Origin: Verrucomicrobiaceae bacterium
Lineage (GTDB): Bacteria; Verrucomicrobiota; Verrucomicrobiae; Verrucomicrobiales; Akkermansiaceae
Assembly: GCA_947372405.1 (NCBI GenBank)
Contig: CANBTO010000219.1
Coordinates: 1-7,884, forward strand
DNA length: 7,884 bases
Reading direction: 5' to 3'
Of the stretch, positions 1 to 7,681 are shown one piece after another (within the stretch, counting starts at the first letter, position 1; each line of letters starts with the position of its first letter). The notes beneath the pieces are model-generated. The model saw only the letters and a list, made by a program, of their open reading frames with translations, did not search any database and was not told the origin of the DNA. The position numbers and the translations under genes were made by a program.

Positions 1-510
1 ATCCGAGATCGCCTTGGAAAGGTGATACTCGAGCATCGTCTCGTCGCGCGGATCGATGAAAGGAATCACGCTTTTCTTGTCGAGGCAGGAAATGGCGAGG
101 CCGAAGAACAGGTTTTGGTCGTCCATGCGCTGGCCGTTGATGCCGTCGAGGTTGGCGGAGTCTTCAGCATCGGTGTCCGGCTGCGGATCGAGGTTGTCGA
201 TCCGGAGTTTGCCTTTGGAGAGCGAGGAATACTCCTTGAGCAGGTCGTCCACGCGGCGCATGTGGAGCTTGAGGTCCTCCGGCATGTAGTCGGTGTTGCG
301 CGAGGCGTAGTAACGGATCACGACGGGCGTATCGAGCTCGCCGAGGATGGCCCGGGTGCCGTCCGAGAGAGTGTGGATCTTGTTCTGGGTGAAATCGACG
401 CCGCGGTTGCCGAGAGAAGTGAGCGAGACGAGCCAGTTCGCCAGGATGGCGATGGTGACAAGTGCGGCCACTCCGAAGGCAGCGCGGGTAACTGGATGGG
501 TGATTTTCAT
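1..510 (-). CDS. gldG: GldG-like ABC-associated protein, N-terminal part (runs off window)
   Basis: The frame is open from an ATG at 508-510 to the left edge, giving 170 codons. Residues about 10-30 form one hydrophobic helix (AAFGVAALVTIAILANWLVS), followed by a predicted extracytoplasmic region that begins RGVDFTQNKIHTLSDGT and continues into a region with YYASRN, RVDDLLKEY and LRIDNLDPQPDTD. This order (N-terminal anchor, a 'D-x-T-x-x-K-x-x-T-L-S' segment, then a beta-rich domain) is typical of GldG and the related ABC-type uncharacterised transport proteins. The start lies 33 bases after the stop of the permease gene, as the third member of one operon with the ATPase and permease. Family role: GldG partners the GldA/GldF ABC transporter; in Bacteroidetes it is needed for gliding, elsewhere its substrate is unknown. 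The C-terminal half, including any second membrane helix, lies outside the window. The symbol is by family resemblance, not proven orthology. Confidence 0.85.
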   Translation of the reverse strand, partial: MKITHPVTRAAFGVAALVTIAILANWLVSLTSLGNRGVDFTQNKIHTLSDGTRAILGELDTPVVIRYYASRNTDYMPEDLKLHMRRVDDLLKEYSSLSKGKLRIDNLDPQPDTDAEDSANLDGINGQRMDDQNLFFGLAISCLDKKSVIPFIDPRDETMLEYHLSKAISD

Positions 511-543
511 GTGTGCTGGAAGGTTGTTGCGGAGAACGGTGGA

Positions 544-1275
544 TCAGGCGCGTTTGGAAGAGAGGATGGCGCTGGTGCCTAACAGGCAGACCATGATGAA
601 AGACCCGAACCAGACGAAGTCCTGGAGGCGGAACAGGCCGCGGTTGAGCGAGCGGAAGTGTTCCCATACACCGATGGAGGTGACCGCTTCGACAATCGAA
701 GGAGAGGCGGCCTTGGCGAGCTCCCGGGTGAAGTCGTCGTAACCGCAGAGCACCATGGTGACGCAGATGGCGACGGAAACAATCAGACAGACCACCTGGT
801 CCCGCGTGCAGGCGGAAACCAGCATGGTGATGGCGAGGAAGGTGCAGCAGACGAGGAAGGTGCCGAGGTATCCTGCGAGGATGGCTCCGTTGTCAGGGCT
901 GCCCAGATAGTTCACGGTGATGACGATTGGGAAGGTGAGCAGCAGCGCGACGGCCCAGACGGTGGCGGCGGCGCAGAACTTGCCGATGATGGCGCTCCAG
1001 GTGGAGAGCGGGAAGGTGCCTAACAGCTCGATGGTGCCGGTGCGCTGTTCGTCGGCCCATAGTTTCATGCCCACCGCGGGAGCGAGCAGCATGAAGATCC
1101 ATGGATGCCAGAAGAAGAACGTCCATTCCAGCGAGGCGTCGCCGACACGCATGAAGTTGCCGAAGCTGAACGTCAGCCCCATCGACAGGGCGAGGAAGAT
1201 GACGATGATGGCGTAGGCCGTAGGTTGGGCGAAGTAGCTCGTGAGCTCTCGTTTGTAGATGGTCAGGGAAGTCAT
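544..1275 (-). CDS. gldF: ABC-2 type permease, GldF-like
   Basis: A 243-residue integral membrane protein with about six hydrophobic segments (roughly residues 19-36, 52-70, 98-120, 130-155, 160-177 and 221-237). The cytoplasmic motif ADEQRTGTIELLGTFPL (74-90) is the hallmark of ABC-2 permeases of the GldF/NosY type, where E-x-x-x-G-T-I-E-L-L contacts the ATPase. The segment EHFRSLNRGLFRLQDFVWF (205-223) is also typical of this family. Length matches full-length GldF proteins, so the gene looks intact. It starts 40 bases after the ATPase stop and is followed after 33 bases by the GldG-like gene, so the three are probably co-transcribed. No clear Shine-Dalgarno sequence precedes the ATG; the upstream bases are an unusually AT-rich repeat (see 1276-1312). 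It should form the membrane channel of the transporter; the substrate cannot be read from the sequence. Confidence 0.9.
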   Translation of the reverse strand: MTSLTIYKRELTSYFAQPTAYAIIVIFLALSMGLTFSFGNFMRVGDASLEWTFFFWHPWIFMLLAPAVGMKLWADEQRTGTIELLGTFPLSTWSAIIGKFCAAATVWAVALLLTFPIVITVNYLGSPDNGAILAGYLGTFLVCCTFLAITMLVSACTRDQVVCLIVSVAICVTMVLCGYDDFTRELAKAASPSIVEAVTSIGVWEHFRSLNRGLFRLQDFVWFGSFIMVCLLGTSAILSSKRA

Positions 1276-1312
1276 GGAATTGAAGATTGGATATTGAATA
1301 TCGGATATTCAG
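1276..1312. repeat. AT-rich repeat with 15-base palindrome between ATPase and permease genes
   Basis: The 40-base gap between the two ABC genes contains GAATATCGGATATTC at 1296-1310, a perfect inverted repeat with 7-base arms around one central base. GGATATT also occurs twice as a direct repeat, at 1289-1295 and 1303-1309, 14 bases apart. The stretch is far richer in A and T than the coding DNA on either side. It sits exactly where the permease ribosome binding site would be and contains no good purine-rich site. It may be a protein-binding site, a small RNA hairpin that tunes permease translation, or a short copy of a dispersed intergenic repeat. Confidence 0.5.
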
Positions 1313-1315
1313 ACA

Positions 1316-2047
1316 TCAGGCGGCCTCTTCCGTGTCGCGGGTGGTGAGGCGGCGGAACAGGTCGGTTAGAGAGCCGTTTCCTGACTGCTCGTGGAGCTGT
1401 GCGGGCGTGCCGTCCGCGACGATCCTGCCGCGGTCCACGATGACGGCGCGGGTGCAGGCGGCGTCCACTTCCTCGAGGATGTGGGTGGAGAACAAGATGG
1501 CCTTGGTCTGGCCGAGGCGCTTGATGAGCTGGCGAACCTCGTGTTTCTGGTTGGGATCGAGACCGTCGGTGGGTTCGTCGAGGATGAGCACCTCGGGGTC
1601 GTGCAGCAAGGCCTGGGCGAGGCAGGTGCGGTGGCGGTAGCCTTTCGAGAGAGTGTCGATGGACTGGCGCGCGACGCTGTTGAGGAAGCAGGTTTCGATG
1701 GCGCGCTCGACGGCCTCGTTGCGGGCGGTGCCCTTGAGTCCTCGGATGCTGGCGCAGAATTTCAGGAAACCGATCACCGTCATGTCATGATAGAGCGGGG
1801 CGGATTCCGGGAGGTAACCGACCTTGGTCTTGGCCTCCTGCGGATTGTCGATGATCGAGATGCCGCAGACCCGGGCGTCTCCGGAGGTAGGCGGGATGAA
1901 ACCGGTGATCATGCGCATGGTGGTCGATTTCCCGGCTCCGTTAGGCCCGAGAAAGCCAAGGACTTCGCCTTGTTTGACGGTGAACGAAAGATCGTCCACG
2001 GCACATTTTGATCCGAACTGTTTGGTGAGGCTTTCGACTTCGATCAT
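1316..2047 (-). CDS. gldA: ABC transporter ATP-binding protein, GldA-like
   Basis: A complete 243-residue ABC ATPase. The sequence shows Walker A GPNGAGKST (34-42), a Q-loop region GYLPESAPLYHDMTV (77-91) in which Glu replaces the usual Gln, the signature LSKGYRHR (133-140), Walker B VLILDE followed by the D-loop PTDGLDP (153-165), and the switch His in STH (His189). The GYLPE-x-x-PLY form is characteristic of GldA/NosF-type ATPases that pair with ABC-2 permeases. It is the first gene of the minus-strand operon, followed after 40 bases by the permease and then the GldG-like protein. It should energise that permease by ATP hydrolysis at the cytoplasmic face of the membrane. All catalytic motifs are present, so it should be active. 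The ATG at 2045-2047 is chosen because the domain starts immediately (MIEVESLTKQFG), with no room for a later start. No Shine-Dalgarno sequence is evident. Confidence 0.93.
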   Translation of the reverse strand: MIEVESLTKQFGSKCAVDDLSFTVKQGEVLGFLGPNGAGKSTTMRMITGFIPPTSGDARVCGISIIDNPQEAKTKVGYLPESAPLYHDMTVIGFLKFCASIRGLKGTARNEAVERAIETCFLNSVARQSIDTLSKGYRHRTCLAQALLHDPEVLILDEPTDGLDPNQKHEVRQLIKRLGQTKAILFSTHILEEVDAACTRAVIVDRGRIVADGTPAQLHEQSGNGSLTDLFRRLTTRDTEEAA

Positions 2048-2219
2048 GGGTGGAGGGTTATGTTGGTCGGCGGAGTCCCGCGCGCAGGTAGCGCCACGGC
2101 GGAGAGTTCTTGTTTGAAAAATTGTGGCAAGCCGAATCTGCGGCCCGTCCGACCGTTTTCGGCGGCCATTCTATCCGGCTTGCATACGCGGGCGCGGGTG
2201 GTGTAACGCTATGTGAAGC
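2048..2219. promoter_or_regulatory. Divergent intergenic region between ABC operon and LON-domain gene
   Basis: This 172-base stretch lies between two divergent starts and must carry the promoters of both units. The most AT-rich part is around 2108-2126 (TTCTTGTTTGAAAAATTGTG). A weak candidate for the plus-strand gene is TTGCAT at 2180-2185 with a TAAC-containing -10-like stretch near 2203-2209, but the implied start would lie almost on the ATG, so this is not convincing. No protein-coding frame with believable content was seen here. Confidence 0.35.
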
Positions 2220-2843
2220 ATGCCCTCCATCCATCTACCAGAACGCTGTGGCGTCATGCTGCTACCGGACTGCAGCCTGTTCCCGCACGGCGGCCTGCCG
2301 CTGTATATCTTCGAACCGCGCTACCGCAGGATGCTGGAAGACTCGCTCGAGGGGGATTGTTTTTTCGCCGTGGCAAGGCTGATAGGCGAGGAGGGCTCGC
2401 CTTCGATGAGCGTGGCCCCGGTGGGCACGATCGGGTTGGTAAGGGCATCCCACGAGCAGGAGGACGGCACCTCGCAACTGCTGCTGCACGGTGTGATGAG
2501 GGTGCGTTTCACCGAGTGGCATGATGAAAACGAATACCCGTATGCCAGCATCGAGCCGGTGATTTCCTACTTCTCGCCGGAGAACCAGTCGGTAGCCGCG
2601 ATGAAAACACTGCGCGGTGCGGTGGAGGACGCTATCAGGCCCCTGCCGGAAGAGGTCCAGGCCGGAGTCTTCGCGCTGTTGGACCGCGCGGACGACCCGG
2701 CATTGATGACGGACATCGTCTGCCAGCAGTTCATCCATGAGGCGGATCTGCGCCAGCAACTGCTGGAAACCGAGTCCGTGGGCGCGCGCATCCCGGTGAT
2801 CTGCGAATACCTCCGCAAGGCCAGCGCGGCGGCGAACGGTTAA
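2220..2843 (+). CDS. Stand-alone LON substrate-binding (N-terminal) domain protein
   Basis: A 207-residue soluble protein that matches the Lon N-terminal substrate-binding domain (LonN, Pfam PF02190). The diagnostic start of the domain is LPDCSLFPHGGLPLYIFEPRYRRML (about residues 15-39; family pattern L-P-x-x-x-L-F-P-x-x-x-L-P-L-x-I-F-E-x-R-Y-R-x-M). A middle region with VGTIGLV and GVMRVRF (68-97) and a helical C-terminal half follow. There is no AAA+ ATPase motif and no Ser-Lys protease domain, and the frame closes with a normal stop, so this is the known single-domain form and not a truncated lon gene. Such proteins are widespread; their role is not established, and peptide or misfolded-protein binding is inferred from Lon. 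ATG at 2220 gives the longest product; ATG at 2256 would also keep the domain. The next gene starts 89 bases downstream on the same strand, so co-transcription is possible. Confidence 0.9.
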   Translation: MPSIHLPERCGVMLLPDCSLFPHGGLPLYIFEPRYRRMLEDSLEGDCFFAVARLIGEEGSPSMSVAPVGTIGLVRASHEQEDGTSQLLLHGVMRVRFTEWHDENEYPYASIEPVISYFSPENQSVAAMKTLRGAVEDAIRPLPEEVQAGVFALLDRADDPALMTDIVCQQFIHEADLRQQLLETESVGARIPVICEYLRKASAAANG

Positions 2844-2880
2844 TGTGACGGAATCGACACACAAAGAGCGGAGCCGGTGA

Positions 2881-2928
2881 ATCCCGGATGTGCTTTCGTG
2901 ATCCCGGATGCTTTGAAGGCCTCCGGAT
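2881..2928. repeat. Phased CCGGAT repeats upstream of glycosyltransferase-phosphoesterase gene
   Basis: ATCCCGGATG occurs twice, at 2881-2890 and 2901-2910, exactly 20 bases apart. Each copy holds the small palindrome ATCC-C-GGAT. A third CCGGAT core follows at 2923-2928, 19 bases after the second, just before the ATG at 2933. Spacing of about two helical turns would put the copies on one face of the DNA, as expected of an operator. The core is short and GC-rich, so chance recurrence cannot be excluded. Confidence 0.35.
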
Positions 2929-2932
2929 TTTC

Positions 2933-4885
2933 ATGAGAATCGACATTGTGACGGATACGTTCGTTCCGGATGTGAACGGGGTGGCAATGACCCTTGGACG
3001 CCTCGCCGACGGTTTGCGGCAACGCGGGCACCGGGTGCATGTGATCCACACCGGAGCCTCGGCCAAGCCGGGTGAGACCTGCGCCGCATCGGTGCCGCTT
3101 CCCGGCTACAAGGAGGTGCGCGTGGGCTTGCCCAAACCCTTCGAACTCAGGGCGCGGTGGTTGAAGAAACGTCCGGACGCGATCTACGTGGCCACGGAAA
3201 GCCCGCTCGGGAAATCCGCGCTCAAGGCGGCCAACGCGCTCGGCATCCCGGTGGCCACCGGGTTCCACACGAACTTCGACCAATACATGAAACCCTATGG
3301 CATGCCCGGCCTCCAGCCGCTGGCGATGGCCTATCTGAAGAACTTCCACGGGCGGGCGGACTGCACGTTGACACCGTCGCGCGACATGGTGGAGCGGCTC
3401 GCCGCCGAGGGCGTGGACAACGTCCATCTGTTGGGACGCGGGGTGGACACCGGATGGTTGAATCCTGCAAAACGCTGCGAGGCCTTGCGCCGGGAATGGG
3501 GCGCCGGTGCCGGCAGCCCGGTGGCGGTGATGGTCGGCCGGGTGGCCGCCGAAAAGAACTTCGATCTGGCGATGCTGGTCTTCGAGCGGATGCGCCAGGC
3601 CGTCCCGGACGTGCGCTGCGTGGTCGTCGGCGACGGCCCGCTGCGCGTGAAACTTGAGGAGAGCCACCCGTGGATCATTTTTACCGGAGTGAAAACCGGC
3701 GATGATCTCGCTCGGCATTACGCCTCGGCGGACGTGTTGGTTTTCCCGAGCGAAACCGAGACCTTCGGAAACGTTTTGTTGGAAGGCATGGCGAGCGGGC
3801 TGGTGACCGTCGCGTTCGACTACGCCGCAGCCGCGCTGCATGTGCGCCACGGCGAGAACGGACTGAAGGCGGCCATGGGAGACAAGCCCGGATTCATCCG
3901 CCTGGCAGTGGAGGCGTTGGCCATGCGCCCGGATCACTGGCTGCGACAGGCCGCCCGCGAATCGGCGGAATCCCTCGGATGGGACAAGGTGGTGGAAGAC
4001 TTCGAAAAACGTTTGGAGGACATCGCTGCCAACCATGGCCCGGCTGCCGATTCGTGGAAATCCAAGGCCAAGCGGCCGAAGCTGACCTGCCGCACGGTGT
4101 TTCTATCAGACATCCATCTCGGCACGCCGGACAGCAAGGCGGACGAGGTGGTGGATTTCCTCAAGCACCTGCGCTGCCGCAAGCTGGTGCTCAACGGTGA
4201 CATCATCGACGGCTGGGCGCTGAGCCGCGGCGGACGCTGGAACTCCCGCCACAGCCGCGTGATCCGCAAGATCCTCAAGATGACGGAAAACGACAACACC
4301 GAGGTCATCTATCTGCGTGGAAACCACGACGAGATTCTCGAGCGTTTCCTGCCGATGGCCTTCGGCCGCATCCGGTTCCTCAAGGAACACTTCCATGAAA
4401 CCGTGACCGGCAAACGTTATCTCGTAGTCCACGGCGATGGCTTCGACAGCATCTCCACCAACCACAAGTGGCTCGCGTCGCTGGGCGCGGTGGGATACAA
4501 TTTCCTGTTAGTGGTCAACCGGTTCTACAACCGCTGGCGCGCCTGGCGCGGCAAGGAGTATTTCTCGTTGAGCAAGTCGGTGAAAGCGAAGGTCAAATCC
4601 GCGGTCTGCTTCGTGGACCGCTATGAGGAGCTGCTACAGGACCTGGCCCGCCACCGCAAGTGCGACGGCATCATCTGCGGCCACATCCACACCCCGGAGG
4701 ACAAGCAGGTGGGCGGCGTGCACTACCTCAACTCCGGCGACTGGGTGGAGAGCCTGACCGCCATCATCGAACACGAGGACGGCCGCATGGAACTGGTGCG
4801 CTACAGCGAGTTCGTGAACCACATGAACGGAATCCCGCCTCAGTCTCCCCCGTCAACGAACTTAAGCACGTCTGCCGCCTGTTGA
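2933..4885 (+). CDS. Fusion of GT4 glycosyltransferase and COG2908 metallophosphoesterase (Agt-PlcP-like)
   Basis: A 650-residue two-domain protein. Residues 1-365 are a GT-B glycosyltransferase: N-terminal acceptor domain starting MRIDIVTDTFVPDVNGVAMT, with ATESPLG (87-93) and FHTNFDQY (111-118), then a donor-binding domain with VGRVAAEKN (201-209), VVGDGPLR (231-238) and the E-x7-E motif ETFGNVLLE (Glu276, Glu284). A charged linker (about 362-384) leads to a calcineurin-like metallophosphoesterase (385-625) with all metal ligands: SDIHLG (Asp393, His395), GDIID (422-426), GNHDE (463-467), VVHGD (His500) and GHIH (583-586). COG2908 proteins are usually named UDP-2,3-diacylglucosamine diphosphatase (LpxH-like), but the segments VNRFYNRWR, FSLSKSVKAKVKSAV and LNSGDWVESLTA fit the PlcP-like branch better. 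In alphaproteobacteria, separate PlcP and Agt genes are neighbours: PlcP turns phospholipid into diacylglycerol and Agt glycosylates it. No signal peptide or membrane helix is seen, so a peripheral inner-membrane enzyme is likely. ATG 2933 is preferred over the in-frame ATG 2888, since the domain starts at once. Confidence 0.9.
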   Translation: MRIDIVTDTFVPDVNGVAMTLGRLADGLRQRGHRVHVIHTGASAKPGETCAASVPLPGYKEVRVGLPKPFELRARWLKKRPDAIYVATESPLGKSALKAANALGIPVATGFHTNFDQYMKPYGMPGLQPLAMAYLKNFHGRADCTLTPSRDMVERLAAEGVDNVHLLGRGVDTGWLNPAKRCEALRREWGAGAGSPVAVMVGRVAAEKNFDLAMLVFERMRQAVPDVRCVVVGDGPLRVKLEESHPWIIFTGVKTGDDLARHYASADVLVFPSETETFGNVLLEGMASGLVTVAFDYAAAALHVRHGENGLKAAMGDKPGFIRLAVEALAMRPDHWLRQAARESAESLGWDKVVEDFEKRLEDIAANHGPAADSWKSKAKRPKLTCRTVFLSDIHLGTPDSKADEVVDFLKHLRCRKLVLNGDIIDGWALSRGGRWNSRHSRVIRKILKMTENDNTEVIYLRGNHDEILERFLPMAFGRIRFLKEHFHETVTGKRYLVVHGDGFDSISTNHKWLASLGAVGYNFLLVVNRFYNRWRAWRGKEYFSLSKSVKAKVKSAVCFVDRYEELLQDLARHRKCDGIICGHIHTPEDKQVGGVHYLNSGDWVESLTAIIEHEDGRMELVRYSEFVNHMNGIPPQSPPSTNLSTSAAC

Positions 4886-5334
4886 TCGGTGGAGGCGGAA
4901 AGATCGCGCCAGACGAGCGCTCCGTCCTTGAACAAAAACGCCTGGCGTTTGGTGAAACCCATCAAACCCGGCACACCGAAGGCCTTGACCACCGTGCCGT
5001 CATCATCCGCTAACAGCTCGAAGGGCAGCAGGTATTTCTCCCGGAACGCCTTCTGCGCCTTCACCGGATCCTGGCTCACTCCGAAAATCCTGACGCCTTT
5101 GTCGACAAGTTCCGCGTAGGAGTCCCGCAGGCTGCATGCCTGCTTCGTGCAGCCCGGGGTGTCCGCTTTCGGATAGAAATACACGAGCAGCCAACCCGAT
5201 CGCCCCGTTTCCGAAAGCTTCACGACCTGACCTTCCTGGTTTTTCTGGGATACCGCCGGCAACGCGGCCCCCACGGCAAGCGGCCCGGCATCCGGGCGGC
5301 AAAGGGCTTTCAGGGCCTTGGTGAACAGACTCAT
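4840..5334 (-). CDS. bcp: Thioredoxin-dependent peroxiredoxin, BCP/PrxQ type
   Basis: A 164-residue peroxiredoxin. The active-site motif YPKADTPGCTKQAC (54-67) places the peroxidatic cysteine at Cys62 and a resolving cysteine five residues later at Cys67, the arrangement that defines atypical 2-Cys BCP/PrxQ enzymes. VRIFGVSQDP (81-90), LPFELLADDDG (103-113) and the likely catalytic Arg130 (KRQAFLF) complete the fold. It should reduce hydrogen peroxide and organic hydroperoxides using thioredoxin. The N-terminal 25 residues are not a convincing signal peptide, so a cytoplasmic location is likely. The frame is open upstream to 5496, but the ATG at 5332-5334 is chosen because GAAGG stands 8-12 bases before it and the upstream residues resemble translated intergenic DNA. 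Its 3' end overlaps the end of the glycosyltransferase-phosphoesterase gene by 46 bases, tail to tail. Confidence 0.92.
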   Translation of the reverse strand: MSLFTKALKALCRPDAGPLAVGAALPAVSQKNQEGQVVKLSETGRSGWLLVYFYPKADTPGCTKQACSLRDSYAELVDKGVRIFGVSQDPVKAQKAFREKYLLPFELLADDDGTVVKAFGVPGLMGFTKRQAFLFKDGALVWRDLSASTDQQAADVLKFVDGGD

Positions 5335-5464
5335 GGGCCGGACCTTCGCACCAGATTGCCGGAAGGCAAGTGGCCGTGGCTCCGATTTCCCCTCCCGACG
5401 AATCCGCCCGGCTGAAATTGTGTCTTGAACGCCAATGCCCATGGAATCAGGGTTCTGCAAGTCC
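5335..5464. promoter_or_regulatory. Divergent intergenic region between peroxiredoxin and ptsI
   Basis: This 130-base region should hold the promoters of both divergent genes. A small inverted repeat, TTGCC-GGAA-GGCAA (5356-5369), lies about 22 bases before the peroxiredoxin start and would be in its 5' leader. I see no convincing -35/-10 pair on either strand and no recognised operator such as an OxyR site. Confidence 0.3.
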
Positions 5465-7209
<1,745 letters not shown>

Positions 7210-7231
<22 letters not shown>

Positions 7232-7524
7232 TGCGCTGGTTCGGCCGTCTTGCCTGTCCCGCCCGATTGGCCGCGAAAAACCTTCCGTAGTGGATACTGC
7301 GGAATCCACCACTTGCCTAGCAGCATGAGCGGCCCGTACATCATGCCGAAAGCAGCAACCAGGAATCCGATGAGGTAGAGGGTCTCATTGTTGCGTCCGA
7401 ACCAAATCATTGCACACCCTGGCAATGCGCAAATCAAACACACAGGCACAAGGACTAAAACCTTCATTCTCTGGAGGATTACTTTCAGGTCTTCATGTTT
7501 CGAACTGGAACTCATGCCGCCCAT
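7210..7524 (-). CDS. Small hypothetical membrane protein with two predicted helices
   Basis: A 104-residue frame of unknown family. After a polar N-terminus rich in Ser (SSSSKHEDLK) come two hydrophobic segments, about 22-42 (VLVLVPVCLICALPGCAMIWF) and 48-69, separated by a short polar turn (GRNNET). A basic C-terminal tail (KWWIPQYPLRKVFR) and a low-complexity Gly/Ser end follow. The regular hairpin of two helices with positive charge after the second argues for a real inner-membrane protein with both ends in the cytoplasm. The DNA is less GC-rich than ptsI next to it. The stop overlaps the 3' end of ptsI by 22 bases, tail to tail. ATG at 7524 gives the longest product; ATG at 7515 is equally possible. 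The left end of an IS110 element lies just upstream and may have separated the gene from its own promoter. Function unknown. Confidence 0.6.
7276..7304 (-). terminator. Terminator-like hairpin on minus strand inside the small membrane gene
   Basis: TTCCGTAGT (7283-7291) pairs with ACTGCGGAA (7296-7304) through nine pairs, one of them G-U, around a GGAT tetraloop. Read on the minus strand, the hairpin is followed by GG and then five T residues (complement of 7276-7280), the layout of an intrinsic terminator. It lies inside the coding frame of the small membrane protein, about 66 bases before its stop, which makes a terminator role doubtful. A competing stem, GTGGAT (7290-7295) with ATCCAC (7304-7309), is also possible. 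Confidence 0.3.
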
Positions 7525-7546
7525 TTCTGCCGAGACTTTATGGCGG

Positions 7547-7681
7547 AGCCCGTTGCCCGGCCAGACCGGACTCGGAAAAAATGGTGGTGTTGCCGCCGTT
7601 CATTTTCTCGCGGGCTAAATCCAGTGACGGAAACAGAGCCGCATTTTGAGAGTCGTTGCCTGGCACGGGGCCGGGCGCGAC
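7547..7681 (+). ncRNA. Candidate IS110 bridge RNA
   Basis: Two strong stem-loops lie between the presumed left boundary and the transposase ATG. The first (7547-7616) closes with AGCCCG (7547-7552) on CGGGCT (7611-7616) and ends in an eight-pair stem, AATGGTGG (7580-7587) on CCGCCGTT (7593-7600), with loop TGTTG. Between them AAAA (7576-7579) pairs with TTTT (7603-7606), leaving a two-base bulge. A large internal loop on the 5' side holds a small CCGG hairpin (7557-7569). The second (7652-7681) pairs GTCG with CGAC and GCCTGGC with GCCGGGC around loop ACGGG, with one bulged T. In IS110-group elements the left non-coding end encodes a bridge RNA with target-binding and donor-binding loops. Position, length and two-hairpin form agree with that. 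Guide sequences cannot be assigned without the insertion junctions, and the RNA ends are uncertain. Confidence 0.5.

Noticed and set aside
22..582. Plus-strand open frame at the left edge
   Set aside because: The opposite strand reads as a convincing GldG-like protein with a membrane anchor; the plus-strand product is a low-quality shadow.
1391..2011. Plus-strand open frame opposite the ABC ATPase
   Set aside because: Antisense to Walker A, signature and Walker B motifs of a real ABC ATPase; no domain of its own.
2844..2861. Possible Pho box or CRP-like site (TGTG...CACA) after the LON-domain gene
   Set aside because: The half-sites are TGACG and CGACA with 9-base spacing, not the 11-base period of a Pho box, and the TGTG-N10-CACA arrangement does not have the CRP spacing.
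2888..2932. Upstream ATG as start of the fusion protein
   Set aside because: The added 15 residues (MCFRDPGCFEG...) do not fit the family, whose members begin directly with the M-R-I-x-I-V-T-D strand, and this ATG lies inside the CCGGAT repeat array.
2840..4036. Long open frame on the minus strand opposite the glycosyltransferase domain
   Set aside because: It is His/Arg/Gly-rich without any recognisable domain and mirrors the codon pattern of the clearly real plus-strand gene; long antisense frames are common in GC-rich DNA.
4875..4898. Hairpin CCGCCT/AGGCGG near the end of the fusion gene as a terminator
   Set aside because: The stem is six pairs with a 12-base loop, lies across the stop codon inside the opposing gene, and has no T-run on either strand.
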